From: Marinobacter sp. ELB17
GTDB taxonomy: Bacteria > Pseudomonadota > Gammaproteobacteria > Pseudomonadales > Oleiphilaceae
Length of the DNA: 64,000 nucleotides
Direction of reading: 5' to 3'
NCBI RefSeq assembly: GCF_000169375.1
Contig: NZ_AAXY01000001.1
Location: 248,001 to 312,000, forward strand
This document shows positions 37,436-46,677 of this stretch, piece by piece. The stretch's first letter is position 1; each line of letters begins with the position of its first letter. The notes beneath the pieces were generated by a model, which was given only the letters and a program-made list of their open reading frames with translations, made no database searches and was not told where the DNA came from. The position numbers were made by a program, and so were the translations under genes.

Positions 37436-39913
37436 ATGATGACGTTCATACTCTTTGTAGTGGCGATAGCCAGCTTATTGGTGGTGATGCGCCAGGAAGC
37501 CGGAGCCAAGACTGCGGTGGGTGTTATGGTCGGAGTGGGCTTGGTGTCGCTACTGTTTGCATCGTTCTGGCTGGCTCTTTTGCTGTTTATCGGCGCCGGC
37601 ATTACGGCCGCTGCCGGCTTGCCGGGTTTTCGTCGCAGTTGGTTAACGCCCAAAGCCTTTGCCCTGTTCAAGAAAGTTGCCCCGAAAGTGTCTGAAACGG
37701 AAAAAGTAGCGCTGGAAGCGGGCACGGTAAGTTGGGACGGCGAATTGTTTACTGGCAAACCCGACTGGCACAACCTGTTGATAAACCGTAACACCGGCCT
37801 GACGGATAAAGAACAGGCGTTTTTGGATAATCAGTGCAACCAGGCGCTGGCCATGTGCAATGCCTGGGACATAGCCGTAGAGCGGGCCGACCTGCCGGAA
37901 GAGTTGTGGGACTTCCTCAAGCGCGAAAAGTTCTTCGGCATGATTATCCCTGAAGAATACGGTGGTCTGGGATTTTCTGCGAAAGCTCAGACTGCCGTGC
38001 TGCAGCGCCTGGCCGTTAACGAAATGCTGATGGTAACCGTTGGCGTGCCCAATTCCCTTGGGCCCGGCGAGCTGCTTATAAAATACGGCACCGATGAACA
38101 AAAAGAATATTATTTGCCGCGCCTGGCTGACGGCCGCGACATACCCTGTTTTGGCCTGACCGGCCCGCGCGCGGGTTCCGACGCCACCTCATTACCGGAT
38201 ACCGGTATTGTGTGTAAGCAGGAAGTTAACGGCAAAGAAGTGATTGGTTTGCGGCTGAATTTCGAGAAACGCTGGATTACCCTGGCGCCGATCGCCACGG
38301 TGGTGGGCCTGGCCTTCCGCATGTTTGACCCCGATGGCTTGCTCAGCGATGTTGAAGACCGCGGCATTACCTGCGCATTGATTCCCCGTGATACCGATGG
38401 TATGGAAATCGGCCGTCGCCATTGCCCAATAGGAAGCCCGTTCCTGAACGGCCCGATTATTGGCAAAGACATGTTCATTCCGCTGGACTACCTGATCGGT
38501 GGTGAAAAAATGGCCGGCGAGGGCTGGCGCATGCTGGTGGAATGTTTGTCGGTGGGCCGCTGCATTACGCTGCCGTCTGGCGCTGCCGGTGGGGCTGCTT
38601 TCGCGGTGGCCACGGCCGGTGGTTTTACCCGGATAAGGCGTCAGTTCAATACGCCCATAGCAGAAATGGAAGGTGTGCAGCAGCCGCTGGCGCGGATTGC
38701 TGCCAAAACGTACATTGCCCAAGCGGCGGTTAACCATACCGCCAACATGATTGACCAAGGCCAGAAACCGGCGGTGCCGTCGGCGATTCTGAAGTACCAT
38801 TTGACCGAGTATCAGCGCGACATTCTCAGCGATGCGATGGACGTTCACGGCGGTAAAACGGTTACCCTTGGCCCACGCAATTACATGGGTATTTCATTCA
38901 GTGGTTCGGCGGTGTCTATTACCGTTGAGGGCGCTAACATAATGACCCGCAGCCTGATGATCTTTGGCCAAGGCGCCATTCGCTGCCACCCGTACGTGTT
39001 AAAAGAGCTGGCGGCGAAAGACAACGACGACATCGATGCCTTTGACGAAGCTTTTTTCGGTCACGTCGGGCTGGTATTTGGCAACGCTGCCCGTGCCTTT
39101 ACCCAGGCCTTGGGTATTGGCCGCGCAGACGTGCCGTTTGATCACGGTGCGCGTAAATACGCCCAGTCTGTGGCCCGCTTCAGCGCCGCTTTTGGGCTGT
39201 GTTCCGACGCGGCCATGACCACCCTGGGCAGTGAGCTGAAAATGCGCGAACTGACCTCTGCGCGTTTGGGTGACATGCTGTCGAATCTGTATTTGGCCTC
39301 TATGGTGCTCAAGCATTGGCACGAAACCCAGCCGGTGGACGGCGAGCAAGCACTCATGGCCTACAGCCTGGACATGCTGCTGGCGCGTACGGAAACGGCG
39401 TTGGTGGAATTCCTTGATAACTTGCCCAATCGTTTAGTAGCCGGTGCGCTGCGGGTAGTAACCTTACCCATCGGCCGGCGCTGGACAGGCCCAAGTGATG
39501 CCCTGACCCACACCGTGGCAAAGGCCATTTCAACGGATTCGCCGCTGCGGAAAAAGCTGTTGTCCAGCCTTTGGGTGGGTGAAGGTGAAAACGGCGTCGA
39601 CGCCGTTGTTTCCAACCCCGTGGCCAGTTATAACAACTTGCTAAAAGACAACGCCAAAGCTGAGACGCTCTATCGCAAGGCCAGCAAAGCCTACAGCAAG
39701 GGCGAACTGCCGATAACCGCTTTACACCCGGAACAGCGTTTTGAAGCGGCTTTGGAAGCGGGCGTGTTCAGTAACGAAGACGCAATCTTCATGCGCGATT
39801 ATGAAGCAAAGGTGCTGGAAATGCTGACAGTGGACGACTTTGCCTTTGACGAATTCGCCCGCAATAAAAGCTCGGTGATTGACCACAATTCGTTTGAGGC
39901 GAAGTCCTCTTGA
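37436..39913 (+). CDS. fadE: Acyl-CoA dehydrogenase FadE
   Basis: 825 residues (E. coli FadE 814). It carries out the first step of fatty-acid beta-oxidation, making trans-2-enoyl-CoA with FAD. Two N-terminal hydrophobic segments (ILFVVAIASLLVVMRQEAG and a second of about 25 residues) match the membrane-anchored FadE form. The core has FGLTGPRAGSDATSLPDTG (FAD/substrate loop), PEEYGGLGFSAKAQT and DAMDVHGGKTVTLGPRNYMG. A GGGGAA site lies just before the ATG. A long C-terminal DUF1974-like extension is present. With the thioesterases and rubredoxin this suits a lipid- or hydrocarbon-using marine lifestyle (inference). Confidence 0.95.
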   Translation: MMTFILFVVAIASLLVVMRQEAGAKTAVGVMVGVGLVSLLFASFWLALLLFIGAGITAAAGLPGFRRSWLTPKAFALFKKVAPKVSETEKVALEAGTVSWDGELFTGKPDWHNLLINRNTGLTDKEQAFLDNQCNQALAMCNAWDIAVERADLPEELWDFLKREKFFGMIIPEEYGGLGFSAKAQTAVLQRLAVNEMLMVTVGVPNSLGPGELLIKYGTDEQKEYYLPRLADGRDIPCFGLTGPRAGSDATSLPDTGIVCKQEVNGKEVIGLRLNFEKRWITLAPIATVVGLAFRMFDPDGLLSDVEDRGITCALIPRDTDGMEIGRRHCPIGSPFLNGPIIGKDMFIPLDYLIGGEKMAGEGWRMLVECLSVGRCITLPSGAAGGAAFAVATAGGFTRIRRQFNTPIAEMEGVQQPLARIAAKTYIAQAAVNHTANMIDQGQKPAVPSAILKYHLTEYQRDILSDAMDVHGGKTVTLGPRNYMGISFSGSAVSITVEGANIMTRSLMIFGQGAIRCHPYVLKELAAKDNDDIDAFDEAFFGHVGLVFGNAARAFTQALGIGRADVPFDHGARKYAQSVARFSAAFGLCSDAAMTTLGSELKMRELTSARLGDMLSNLYLASMVLKHWHETQPVDGEQALMAYSLDMLLARTETALVEFLDNLPNRLVAGALRVVTLPIGRRWTGPSDALTHTVAKAISTDSPLRKKLLSSLWVGEGENGVDAVVSNPVASYNNLLKDNAKAETLYRKASKAYSKGELPITALHPEQRFEAALEAGVFSNEDAIFMRDYEAKVLEMLTVDDFAFDEFARNKSSVIDHNSFEAKSS

Positions 39914-39926
39914 TGGCGCACTGAGT

Positions 39927-40307
39927 ATGTGGTTGTCGGTTCTGGCCATTAGCGGTGGTGCGGTGCTCGGCGCGAATGTGCGCTGGGCACTGGCGTTGTG
40001 GCTGAACGCCAATCATCACCATGTGCCGCTGGGCACTTTGGTGGCGAATATGGCCGGTGGCTGGCTGGCGGGTTTATTGCTGGCCTGGTTCAGCCACAGC
40101 TCCAGCCTGTCACCGGAATGGCGCTTGTTTGCAATAACCGGCTTGTGTGGCGCGTTGACGACTTTTTCCACTTTCTCGCTGGAAATGCTCACGGCCTTGC
40201 AACAGGGAAAGTGGGGCATGGCGCTGGTGGGTATTCTGGCCCACGTTTGCGGTGCTTTGCTGATGACAGCTGTTGGCTTTTACACAGTTGTATTGATCAA
40301 AAGTTGA
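39927..40307 (+). CDS. crcB: Fluoride exporter CrcB/FluC
   Basis: 126 residues from ATG at 39927; the frame is open further upstream but that part overlaps fadE. FluC is a dual-topology dimeric channel that lets fluoride leave the cell. Four helices are visible with the signatures GANVRWALALWL, GTLVANMAGGWLAGLLL and ITGLCGALTTFSTFSLEML (pore Phe and Thr/Ser residues). It begins 13 bases after fadE and is probably co-transcribed. No fluoride riboswitch is apparent, and there is little room for one. Confidence 0.93.
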   Translation: MWLSVLAISGGAVLGANVRWALALWLNANHHHVPLGTLVANMAGGWLAGLLLAWFSHSSSLSPEWRLFAITGLCGALTTFSTFSLEMLTALQQGKWGMALVGILAHVCGALLMTAVGFYTVVLIKS

Positions 40308-40562
40308 TCTGCACCATTACCTATACAAAATTTTCAAAATCCACTTGGCAAGCCCTGAATTCCCGAGTAGAGTGATTCTTGAAGGAAATATTCAGTGAAG
40401 CATTTCATTAATAAGACGTATTCCAGCGGTTAGCATTAAACCCAGTGATGAGCAGTTACCGTCCTTTTTTTGATTCCGCAGATTCTGGTTTTCCGTAAAC
40501 ACCGGCTCAAGCCATGTTGGTTGAGCGGGGTGAATAATTGATTGATTGCAGGATATTTAAGC
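40308..40562 (+). promoter_or_regulatory. Long 5' region of the cold-shock gene
   Basis: 255 bases before the cold-shock ATG, without a gene. It contains AT-rich stretches and an AGGA ribosome site near 40552. A long structured leader is usual for cspA-type genes and may sense temperature through RNA folding; here only its length and position are seen. Confidence 0.45.
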
Positions 40563-40769
40563 ATGTCTACTACTACCGGTACTGTTAAGTTCTTCAACGA
40601 AGCAAAGGGATTTGGTTTCATCACTCGTGAAGGCGGCCCCGACGTATTCGTTCACTACAGCGCTATTCAGGGTGGCGGTTTCAAGACTCTGGCAGAAGGC
40701 CAACAAGTCGAGTTCACCGTTACCCAGGGCCAGAAGGGCCCTCAAGCGGAAAACGTTGTACCTCTGTAA
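40563..40769 (+). CDS. Cold-shock protein, CspA family
   Basis: 68 residues from ATG at 40563; an upstream in-frame Met lacks support. A single cold-shock domain binds single-stranded RNA and DNA and melts RNA structure. RNP1 is KGFGFITRE and RNP2 is VFVHYSAI, both intact, after GTVKFFNEA. The paralogue cannot be named, since bacteria carry several. A long leader precedes it and a strong terminator follows, so it is a single-gene unit. Confidence 0.95.
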   Translation: MSTTTGTVKFFNEAKGFGFITREGGPDVFVHYSAIQGGGFKTLAEGQQVEFTVTQGQKGPQAENVVPL

Positions 40770-40799
40770 TCCCGCTTGGATGCAGAAGTAACCCGCTAT

Positions 40800-40829
40800 A
40801 AAAAAAGGCAGCTAAGGCTGCCTTTTTTT
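40800..40829. terminator. Bidirectional terminator between csp and the phosphoketolase-like gene
   Basis: AAAAAAGGCAGC and GCTGCCTTTTTT form a perfect stem around TAAG, with A and T runs outside. It serves the cold-shock gene on the plus strand and, by symmetry, the convergent phosphoketolase-like gene, whose stop is at 40854. Confidence 0.88.
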
Positions 40830-40853
40830 GTGGGTTTTTTTTACAATGGCCGC

Positions 40854-43283
40854 TTAGCGGGTGATAACCGCAGGGTCACCACGGCCTTCTACCGCCGCCA
40901 GTTCCGCGCTGGATAACCACTCGCCGGGTGGCAATGCCATTACGCTGGCGCAAGCCGCCAGAGCGTGGGCCCATGAACAACCATTGGTAAACAGCATGCC
41001 GGCTTCGTTCAGCGTGCCGCCATGGTTGCGGTAACCCAACACCCGTGATGTTGCCGGTGCCGGAAACAGCGTGTGCAGATGGCCACGGAACACCTCCGGG
41101 CGCATGTGCGTTAGTGCGACCCGGCGGCTCAGCCGGCCCGGGAATAGCTGTTCACGTTCCAGTTCATTCACGCATACAGCGGCTTCCAGGGCGTCGCGGG
41201 GCTGACGCAAACGCCCTGGCTCCTGAACGTACACCAGGCGGAAAGCCGCACCGCTGTCGCGCAATCGTTCACAGGCACGGATGGCTTCTGAAAGCTGGTA
41301 GGCGCCATTCGCAATCAGCATAACCGGCTCGCGCCCGCCGGTGTCTTCATCAATAACAATCGCTCCCTGACGCGCCAGAAGCGCCGCTTCGGCGGTGTTG
41401 AACACACATGGCCGCTTGCGCTTTGGCACAACCATGCAGGTAATGCGACCGCGGTTGCAATAAATGTCGGGCATTAGCGCCAGGGTGCTGTTGTAGTCAG
41501 CGGGGAACACCACGCGGGAGACATCGCTCATCTCCCCTAGTAAGCTTTCACAAAACGTTGTGTCTTGATGGGATTGCTCGTTCTTGCCGTTTTCCCAAGT
41601 GTGGGACGTTGCTACCACGGGCAGGCCAAGCCAGCGCGCAGGGCGCCCTACTGCGGCCTGTTGGCGGGAGAATATTAATTCCTGGCGGATGGCTCCGAGC
41701 ATTTTTACGCAAAAGGCTTCATAGCTGGCAACCAGGTTGAGCCCAGCCTTGTTAGCCAGGCAAGCAGACACCACCGCTTCTTCATTTAATACGGTAATAA
41801 CCCCGCCCAGAACCGACTCATTGTCGTTTTCCGGTTCGTTCACCCGGTGCTTTAACAGGTGCAATACGCCTTCCAGGCGATTGCTCGCAAGCTCGTCCGG
41901 GTTGCCCACGCGGGGCCTTAATGTCGGATTGGCCCCAACAAGCGCGCAGAAGAAATCGTTGATGGCGGTCATCGGCGATGCGGCTTGCTGCACCGGCGCC
42001 AACGTTGGAATAACCGGGTCCGGAGGATTGCGCAGAGCCAGAGGGTGGTCTCGCTCTAGCGGTCTTTTTTGATCCTGATGGCGGTTCAGCATGCGCAGTG
42101 CAGCGGTCAGTTCGTCTGGCTCAACGTGCAGCGGCGCGGTGTGTTGATGAAACAGTTCGCGTATGCGTGCGTCAACCCGTGGGTTGCCCGGCAGCGGCAA
42201 ATTATGCGCAGCATTTTCGCCCGCGCCGTAAAAACCGAAGCCTTTGATGGTTTCGGCAATGCCGTAAGGAATCCGTGCGGGATAGTTCTGCTGACCACTC
42301 AATACGGCTTCGGCCTGTTCTTCCAGCGCCCATTCCATATCCAGCATAGCGCACACAAACGCCGCAGGATCGCGACCATCAAAACGGAAGGGTGCAAAGC
42401 CGCGGGCGGACAGATGTTTTTCAAAGCGCTCCAGGCCTTCGCGGGCGCCCAGTTCGGTACGCTGTTCAATGCGCCGGCCGTTGGCAATCATGATAGGCAT
42501 TATCAAACCGCAGTCTTCAGCGCGCCACCAGCGCGGAATCCAGTCGCTGCCGCGCTGTTCTTCAGCGGCGCCGTCAGACAAAAACGCCACCAGAGATTCG
42601 CCGGGTAGGGGCATGTGCGCGTATTGCAGCTCGGCAAAGCCCAAATAGCCGCCTTCGATAGTGCCGCCGGCGGTGTAAGGATTAACGTGGCTGCCCAGGG
42701 GCGCGGTGTTGCTGCCATCCGGATTCTGGCGGTAACTGTAAAAATCCCGGGCAAGCTGTGTCAGGCCATCTACTCCGCCGTAGGCCTGCTGTTGTTCCGG
42801 GTGCAGGTTGCCGGTCAGAACATTCAGGGCGTCAATAGCGGCGACGCAGTGGCCTTGGCCCATCAACCAGCTGCGGGTTTTTCCGGTCAGGCTGTTGGTG
42901 GCCAGGTAGGCGGCGTAGGCAGGAACCATATTCAGCGCGCCACCGGTATGGCCTTCGGGTTTGGGTTTGAAGTCATCCGCCGCCAGGGCCTTGCCCTGGG
43001 GGCATACCCGGTTGGTGTAGGTCATGTGCAACACTTGCCACATGCCTGCACTGGCAAGCCGGTCTAGAGCAGCCAGGTGATGGAATACGGTTTCCAGATT
43101 TGGCTGCAGCTTGCGATTGACCAGTTGCCGGGCCAAGCGCAGCACGCTTGCACACAGCAGGTCACCGTGGCTGATAACGCCATAACCGGCGCGCCAGTGG
43201 TTGTATGCGTCTTGCGCATTGCCAGTCAGGGGGTGACTCAGAGTGTCAGTCAGAGAATCGTTGTTTAGGTCGTGCGCAGACAT
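40854..43283 (-). CDS. Phosphoketolase-like thiamine-diphosphate protein with altered active site
   Basis: 809 residues, the length of phosphoketolases. Homology is clear in the C-terminal half (GLPVVATSHTWENGKNEQSHQD, NPDELASNRLEGVL with the conserved Glu) and weaker in the N-terminal half. Key positions differ from ordinary phosphoketolases: GPGHGG is GQGHCV, the SIHEGG histidine motif reads GTIEGG, and the GDGEAETG cofactor loop reads SDGAAEEQRG. It may therefore use another substrate or have lost phosphoketolase activity. Relatives are sometimes annotated as xylulose 5-phosphate 3-epimerase, which I cannot confirm. No acetate kinase or pentose gene is adjacent. Confidence 0.8.
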   Translation of the reverse strand: MSAHDLNNDSLTDTLSHPLTGNAQDAYNHWRAGYGVISHGDLLCASVLRLARQLVNRKLQPNLETVFHHLAALDRLASAGMWQVLHMTYTNRVCPQGKALAADDFKPKPEGHTGGALNMVPAYAAYLATNSLTGKTRSWLMGQGHCVAAIDALNVLTGNLHPEQQQAYGGVDGLTQLARDFYSYRQNPDGSNTAPLGSHVNPYTAGGTIEGGYLGFAELQYAHMPLPGESLVAFLSDGAAEEQRGSDWIPRWWRAEDCGLIMPIMIANGRRIEQRTELGAREGLERFEKHLSARGFAPFRFDGRDPAAFVCAMLDMEWALEEQAEAVLSGQQNYPARIPYGIAETIKGFGFYGAGENAAHNLPLPGNPRVDARIRELFHQHTAPLHVEPDELTAALRMLNRHQDQKRPLERDHPLALRNPPDPVIPTLAPVQQAASPMTAINDFFCALVGANPTLRPRVGNPDELASNRLEGVLHLLKHRVNEPENDNESVLGGVITVLNEEAVVSACLANKAGLNLVASYEAFCVKMLGAIRQELIFSRQQAAVGRPARWLGLPVVATSHTWENGKNEQSHQDTTFCESLLGEMSDVSRVVFPADYNSTLALMPDIYCNRGRITCMVVPKRKRPCVFNTAEAALLARQGAIVIDEDTGGREPVMLIANGAYQLSEAIRACERLRDSGAAFRLVYVQEPGRLRQPRDALEAAVCVNELEREQLFPGRLSRRVALTHMRPEVFRGHLHTLFPAPATSRVLGYRNHGGTLNEAGMLFTNGCSWAHALAACASVMALPPGEWLSSAELAAVEGRGDPAVITR

Positions 43284-43432
43284 ACAAGCCTTCTATTTAT
43301 GTCAAAGTATGGCAGAAGTATATGCGCGGCAGATTCGGGGGCTATTGATGCAGGTCAGCGTGGTGGCCTGCACAGATTACACCGGAGTAACATCGGGTGT
43401 CGGCTGCCGCGTAACCGGCGGTTTGGAAATTT

Positions 43433-44125
43433 CTAGGTAAAACTGGCGATTTCGGCGCTGGTTAGAAAGCGATGCTCACCGGCGGCCAATGCCGGATCCA
43501 GCGTCACCCCACCAATGCGGCTGCGGTGCAGAGCAGTGACGTGATTACCAACGGCGGCCAACATGCGTTTGACCTGGTGGTAGCGGCCTTCAGAAATCGT
43601 CAGCTCTACTAGCTGTGACTGCAGCACCGTCACCTGAGCGGGCTTTGTCGGCTTAGTGTCGTTACGAAGCATCACGCCGGTTTCCAGGGCCGCAATGGCC
43701 GCTTGTGAAATGGGCACACTCAGAGCCACTTGGTAGGTTTTCGGGCACTCCACTCTTGGCGAGGTAACCCGGTGTGACCACTGACCATCGCTTGTTAGCA
43801 ACAGTAAACCGGTAGTGTCGGCGTCCAGGCGGCCGGCAATATGAAGATTGCGGGTCAGCTCTGCCGGCAGAAGGTCCAGCGCTGTGGGCTGGTCGCTGTC
43901 GCGGGTCGCACTGATAAATCCTGCGGGCTTGTTGAGCATCAAGTAGCGCTCAGCAGGTAGGGCAACGAGTTCTCCTTGCAGCATAACCTCAGCGTTAGCT
44001 GGAACGGCGGTTGCCGAATTCTTCCACACGTCGCCGTTTACCTGAACGTCACCAGCGGCTATGGCACGCTTTGCTTCTTTGCGTGAAAGCTCCGAACTGG
44101 TGGCAATAAATTGATCGAGGCGCAT
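43433..44125 (-). CDS. rsuA: 16S rRNA pseudouridine(516) synthase RsuA
   Basis: 230 residues from ATG at 44123-44125 (MRLDQF); a Met four codons upstream (44137) would overlap the next gene. The S4 domain (MRLDQFIATSSELSRKEAKR) is followed by the catalytic domain with HIAGRLDADTTGLLLLTSDG, which contains the nucleophile Asp in GRLD, and EGRYHQVKRMLAAVGNHV. It modifies U516 of 16S rRNA in the cytosol. The protein aligns with E. coli RsuA along its full length. It probably forms one transcript with the YdjM-like gene upstream. Confidence 0.93.
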   Translation of the reverse strand: MRLDQFIATSSELSRKEAKRAIAAGDVQVNGDVWKNSATAVPANAEVMLQGELVALPAERYLMLNKPAGFISATRDSDQPTALDLLPAELTRNLHIAGRLDADTTGLLLLTSDGQWSHRVTSPRVECPKTYQVALSVPISQAAIAALETGVMLRNDTKPTKPAQVTVLQSQLVELTISEGRYHQVKRMLAAVGNHVTALHRSRIGGVTLDPALAAGEHRFLTSAEIASFT

Positions 44126-44130
44126 GGACT

Positions 44131-45159
44131 TCAACATTCCTGGTCGGGAGCTGGCGTGGCGAGGTTGGCGAGGCAAAGAACCGGGATGGCGCCGGTTATG
44201 CGGCCCCACAGCAAGGGCAGTGCAGCGCGATTGAAGGCGGGCCTGGGTGCTTGTTCGCCATTGCTGTTCGTCAGTGCGCCATCCCGCTCATTGGCGAGAA
44301 CAAACGTAAAAGGGTGCGACCCGGGAATGCCCAGGCGCACATCGGTGGCGGTGATTTCACCGTTGCGTGTCTGATAATCAAGAAAACCCTGGGTAAACCA
44401 TTCCAGGCGACGGGTTTCAGGCAGTTGCGCAACAGAGTTGGCAAGCTCCGGCTGGCGCGGGAAATATTCAAGCGTTAGGGGGCTGTCGCCATCCAGAAAG
44501 CCGGTCACAATTTCAACACGCTGCTGGTCGGTGATCGCGGTGGCGCGCCAGAGCACCGTGTTGAAGGGCATAGGCTGCACCAGAAGTTCGGCGTCGGCAA
44601 AGCCTGCGCTGGCAAGGGCCGGTTGCACGCGCTCGGTTATTGCCTGCTGGGCTGCAAACGACCAGCTGAGATACCCGGTGGACAGCAGCAGGCCGGCCGC
44701 TAAGGCGCGCACAGCCGAAGGCCGCAGCAAAAAAGCGACGCAGCCGGCCAGCAGCGGTAGCGTATACAGGGGGTCGATAATGAAAATACTGCTGATGGCC
44801 AGCGGCCTGCTCAGAGGCCAGAACAGCTGTGTGCCGTAGGTGGTAAAGGTGTCCAGAAGTGGGTGCGTCAGCAACACCAGCGCAGTGAGTAACAGCCAGC
44901 GGGGAAACCCCAGTTGTGGCTTCCAGCGCCAGAGCAGAGTTGCAAGCAGCAGCGACAGAGGTGCAAGCACAAACAGCGAGTGGCTAAAACTCCGGTGCTG
45001 GGTAAAATTGGCGACTGCCGAGCCATAATCAATCAGCACGTCCAGATCGGGAAGCGTGCCTAATAGCGCGCCGGTGATCAGAACAGATCGCCCGAGCGTT
45101 TTACCGGCTACAAGGCCTGCGATGGAAGCGCCAAGAGCCACCTGAGTGATTGAGTCCAT
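44131..45159 (-). CDS. YdjM-like membrane-bound metal-dependent hydrolase
   Basis: 342 residues. The first 60 carry the family pattern MDSITQVALGASIAGLVAG, GALLGTLPDLDVLIDYGSA and THPLLDTFTTYGTQLFWPLS, with conserved His and Asp residues for metal binding; several hydrophobic helices follow. The C-terminal about 130 residues (after LVQPMPFNTVLWRATAI) are soluble. These proteins belong to the DUF457/YdjM hydrolase family; the substrate is unknown. In E. coli ydjM is SOS-controlled, but I see no LexA box before this gene. Stop is 5 bases from the rsuA start. Confidence 0.85.
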   Translation of the reverse strand: MDSITQVALGASIAGLVAGKTLGRSVLITGALLGTLPDLDVLIDYGSAVANFTQHRSFSHSLFVLAPLSLLLATLLWRWKPQLGFPRWLLLTALVLLTHPLLDTFTTYGTQLFWPLSRPLAISSIFIIDPLYTLPLLAGCVAFLLRPSAVRALAAGLLLSTGYLSWSFAAQQAITERVQPALASAGFADAELLVQPMPFNTVLWRATAITDQQRVEIVTGFLDGDSPLTLEYFPRQPELANSVAQLPETRRLEWFTQGFLDYQTRNGEITATDVRLGIPGSHPFTFVLANERDGALTNSNGEQAPRPAFNRAALPLLWGRITGAIPVLCLANLATPAPDQEC

Positions 45160-45202
45160 AAAAATCGCATCATTTTGGTTAGTGAGGTTATCTGCCGGCG
45201 CA

Positions 45203-46459
45203 TCAAAGCGCCGGCGTTACCTGCAAAACGTGTAAAACCTGAGGCCCCGGATAACCGTCGGCGACCAGCCCGTTGGCAATCTGGTACTGACGGATAGCGG
45301 CGCGGGTGGCCGGGCCCATAATGCCATCTGGGCTGCCGGCGGAATATCCACGCTGTTCCAGCTGCTGCTGTAACTGCATGATGTTGTCGCGGGACAGCGC
45401 AGGCGCATCGACCGGGGGAGGGTTTTGTAACCCGCCTGCACCGGCGATACGGTCGGCCAGGTGGCCCACGGCGATGGCGTAAAATTCCGAGCGGTTCCAG
45501 CCCATAATTACTTTGAAGTTGTGATAGGCCAAAAACGCCGGGCCTTGGTGGCCGGCGGGTACGATCAATGCTGCATCGATCGCTTCCTCGGCCAGGGGCC
45601 CGCCTGACGCGTTGGTAACGCCAAGCTGGTTCCATTGTTCCAGAGATTTACGACGGCCATCGGCCAGGGCGAAGTTAAAGTTATCGGGTAGCTGTACTTC
45701 ACGGCCCCAGCGGTAGTCGCCATCCCAGCCCATAGACTGCAAGAATTGCCCGGCTGACATCAGCGCGTCTGGCAGGCTGTGCCACAAATCACGGCGGCCA
45801 TCGCCGTCTGCGTCGACGGCGTGCTTCAGAAAGACCGTGGGCATGAACTGCACGTGGCCCATAGCACCGGCCCAGGAACCTTCCATTTGCTCAGGGCTAA
45901 TGGCGCCTTCGTCAACAATCTGCAGGGCAGCAATCAGCTGGCGGGTAAAAAAGGTTTTACGGCGCTCGTCACAGGCCAGTGTCGCCAATGAGCTGGGCAC
46001 CGACATTTTGCCAAAATAGCTGCCGTAGTTGGTTTCCAAACCCCAGAAGGACAGCAAATAGGCGGCGGGCACGCCGGTTTCATTGGTCACTCGTTGCAGT
46101 AGATCGGCGTGCTCTATTAATAGCTGACGGCCCTTATCGATGCGAGTGTCGTTTACCCGGCGGTTCAAATAGTCAGCAAAGGGCGTGGTGAATTCCGGCT
46201 GGCGCCGGTCCAGCTCAATCACCCGTTCCAGATACTCCGCGCCAGCTAATACGCTGCGCGCGGTTTCAGCGCTAACGCCGGCGGCTACGGCCTGCTGTTG
46301 CAAATCTGCTTTGCACGTCTCAAAACTGTTGAGCGCAGCAGGCCGGTCCGTGGCCTTGTCGGCAAGACTGGCGCTAGCGCTCAGCGGCAGAGTGGCCAGC
46401 ATGCCGGCACACAGGGCCGTGGCGGCCGGGCGAAGAAGGCGGGAAATGGAGACGGGCAC
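45203..46459 (-). CDS. Lytic murein transglycosylase, MltB type with peptidoglycan-binding domain
   Basis: 418 residues from GTG at 46457-46459, chosen because GGAGG lies 7 bases upstream and a signal peptide follows (AATALCAGMLATLPLSASA). The long frame to 46591 has no ribosome site. It cuts the glycan strands of murein in the periplasm, giving 1,6-anhydro ends. The MltB catalytic region has LLSFWGLETNYGSYFGK (catalytic Glu), MEGSWAGAMGHVQFMPTVF and YAIAVGHLADRI. The C-terminus is a PG_binding_1 domain (LQQQLEQRGYSAGSPDGIMG). Divergent from the response regulator gene. Confidence 0.92.
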   Translation of the reverse strand: MPVSISRLLRPAATALCAGMLATLPLSASASLADKATDRPAALNSFETCKADLQQQAVAAGVSAETARSVLAGAEYLERVIELDRRQPEFTTPFADYLNRRVNDTRIDKGRQLLIEHADLLQRVTNETGVPAAYLLSFWGLETNYGSYFGKMSVPSSLATLACDERRKTFFTRQLIAALQIVDEGAISPEQMEGSWAGAMGHVQFMPTVFLKHAVDADGDGRRDLWHSLPDALMSAGQFLQSMGWDGDYRWGREVQLPDNFNFALADGRRKSLEQWNQLGVTNASGGPLAEEAIDAALIVPAGHQGPAFLAYHNFKVIMGWNRSEFYAIAVGHLADRIAGAGGLQNPPPVDAPALSRDNIMQLQQQLEQRGYSAGSPDGIMGPATRAAIRQYQIANGLVADGYPGPQVLHVLQVTPAL

Positions 46460-46677
46460 GTAGAACCTCCGGAAAATGGGCGTAGGACGTATTATTGACG
46501 CCCATAGTAGCGTTTTTTGCGGCCTTAAAAACACACTTGCCACTGCTGGAGGGTGACAAATCAGTAACCTACACCCACATGATGGGACCATTTTTTACGC
46601 GACGGGTTTCTATGGTGAGGGTTTGTTTTATAGTAATGTGTACCACACGAAAAACAGCGTAATAGAAGGTTGAGCCA

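Noticed and set aside
45160..45202. Search for a LexA box before the YdjM-like gene, since E. coli ydjM is SOS-controlled
   Set aside because: No CTG-N10-CAG site is present in the upstream sequence.
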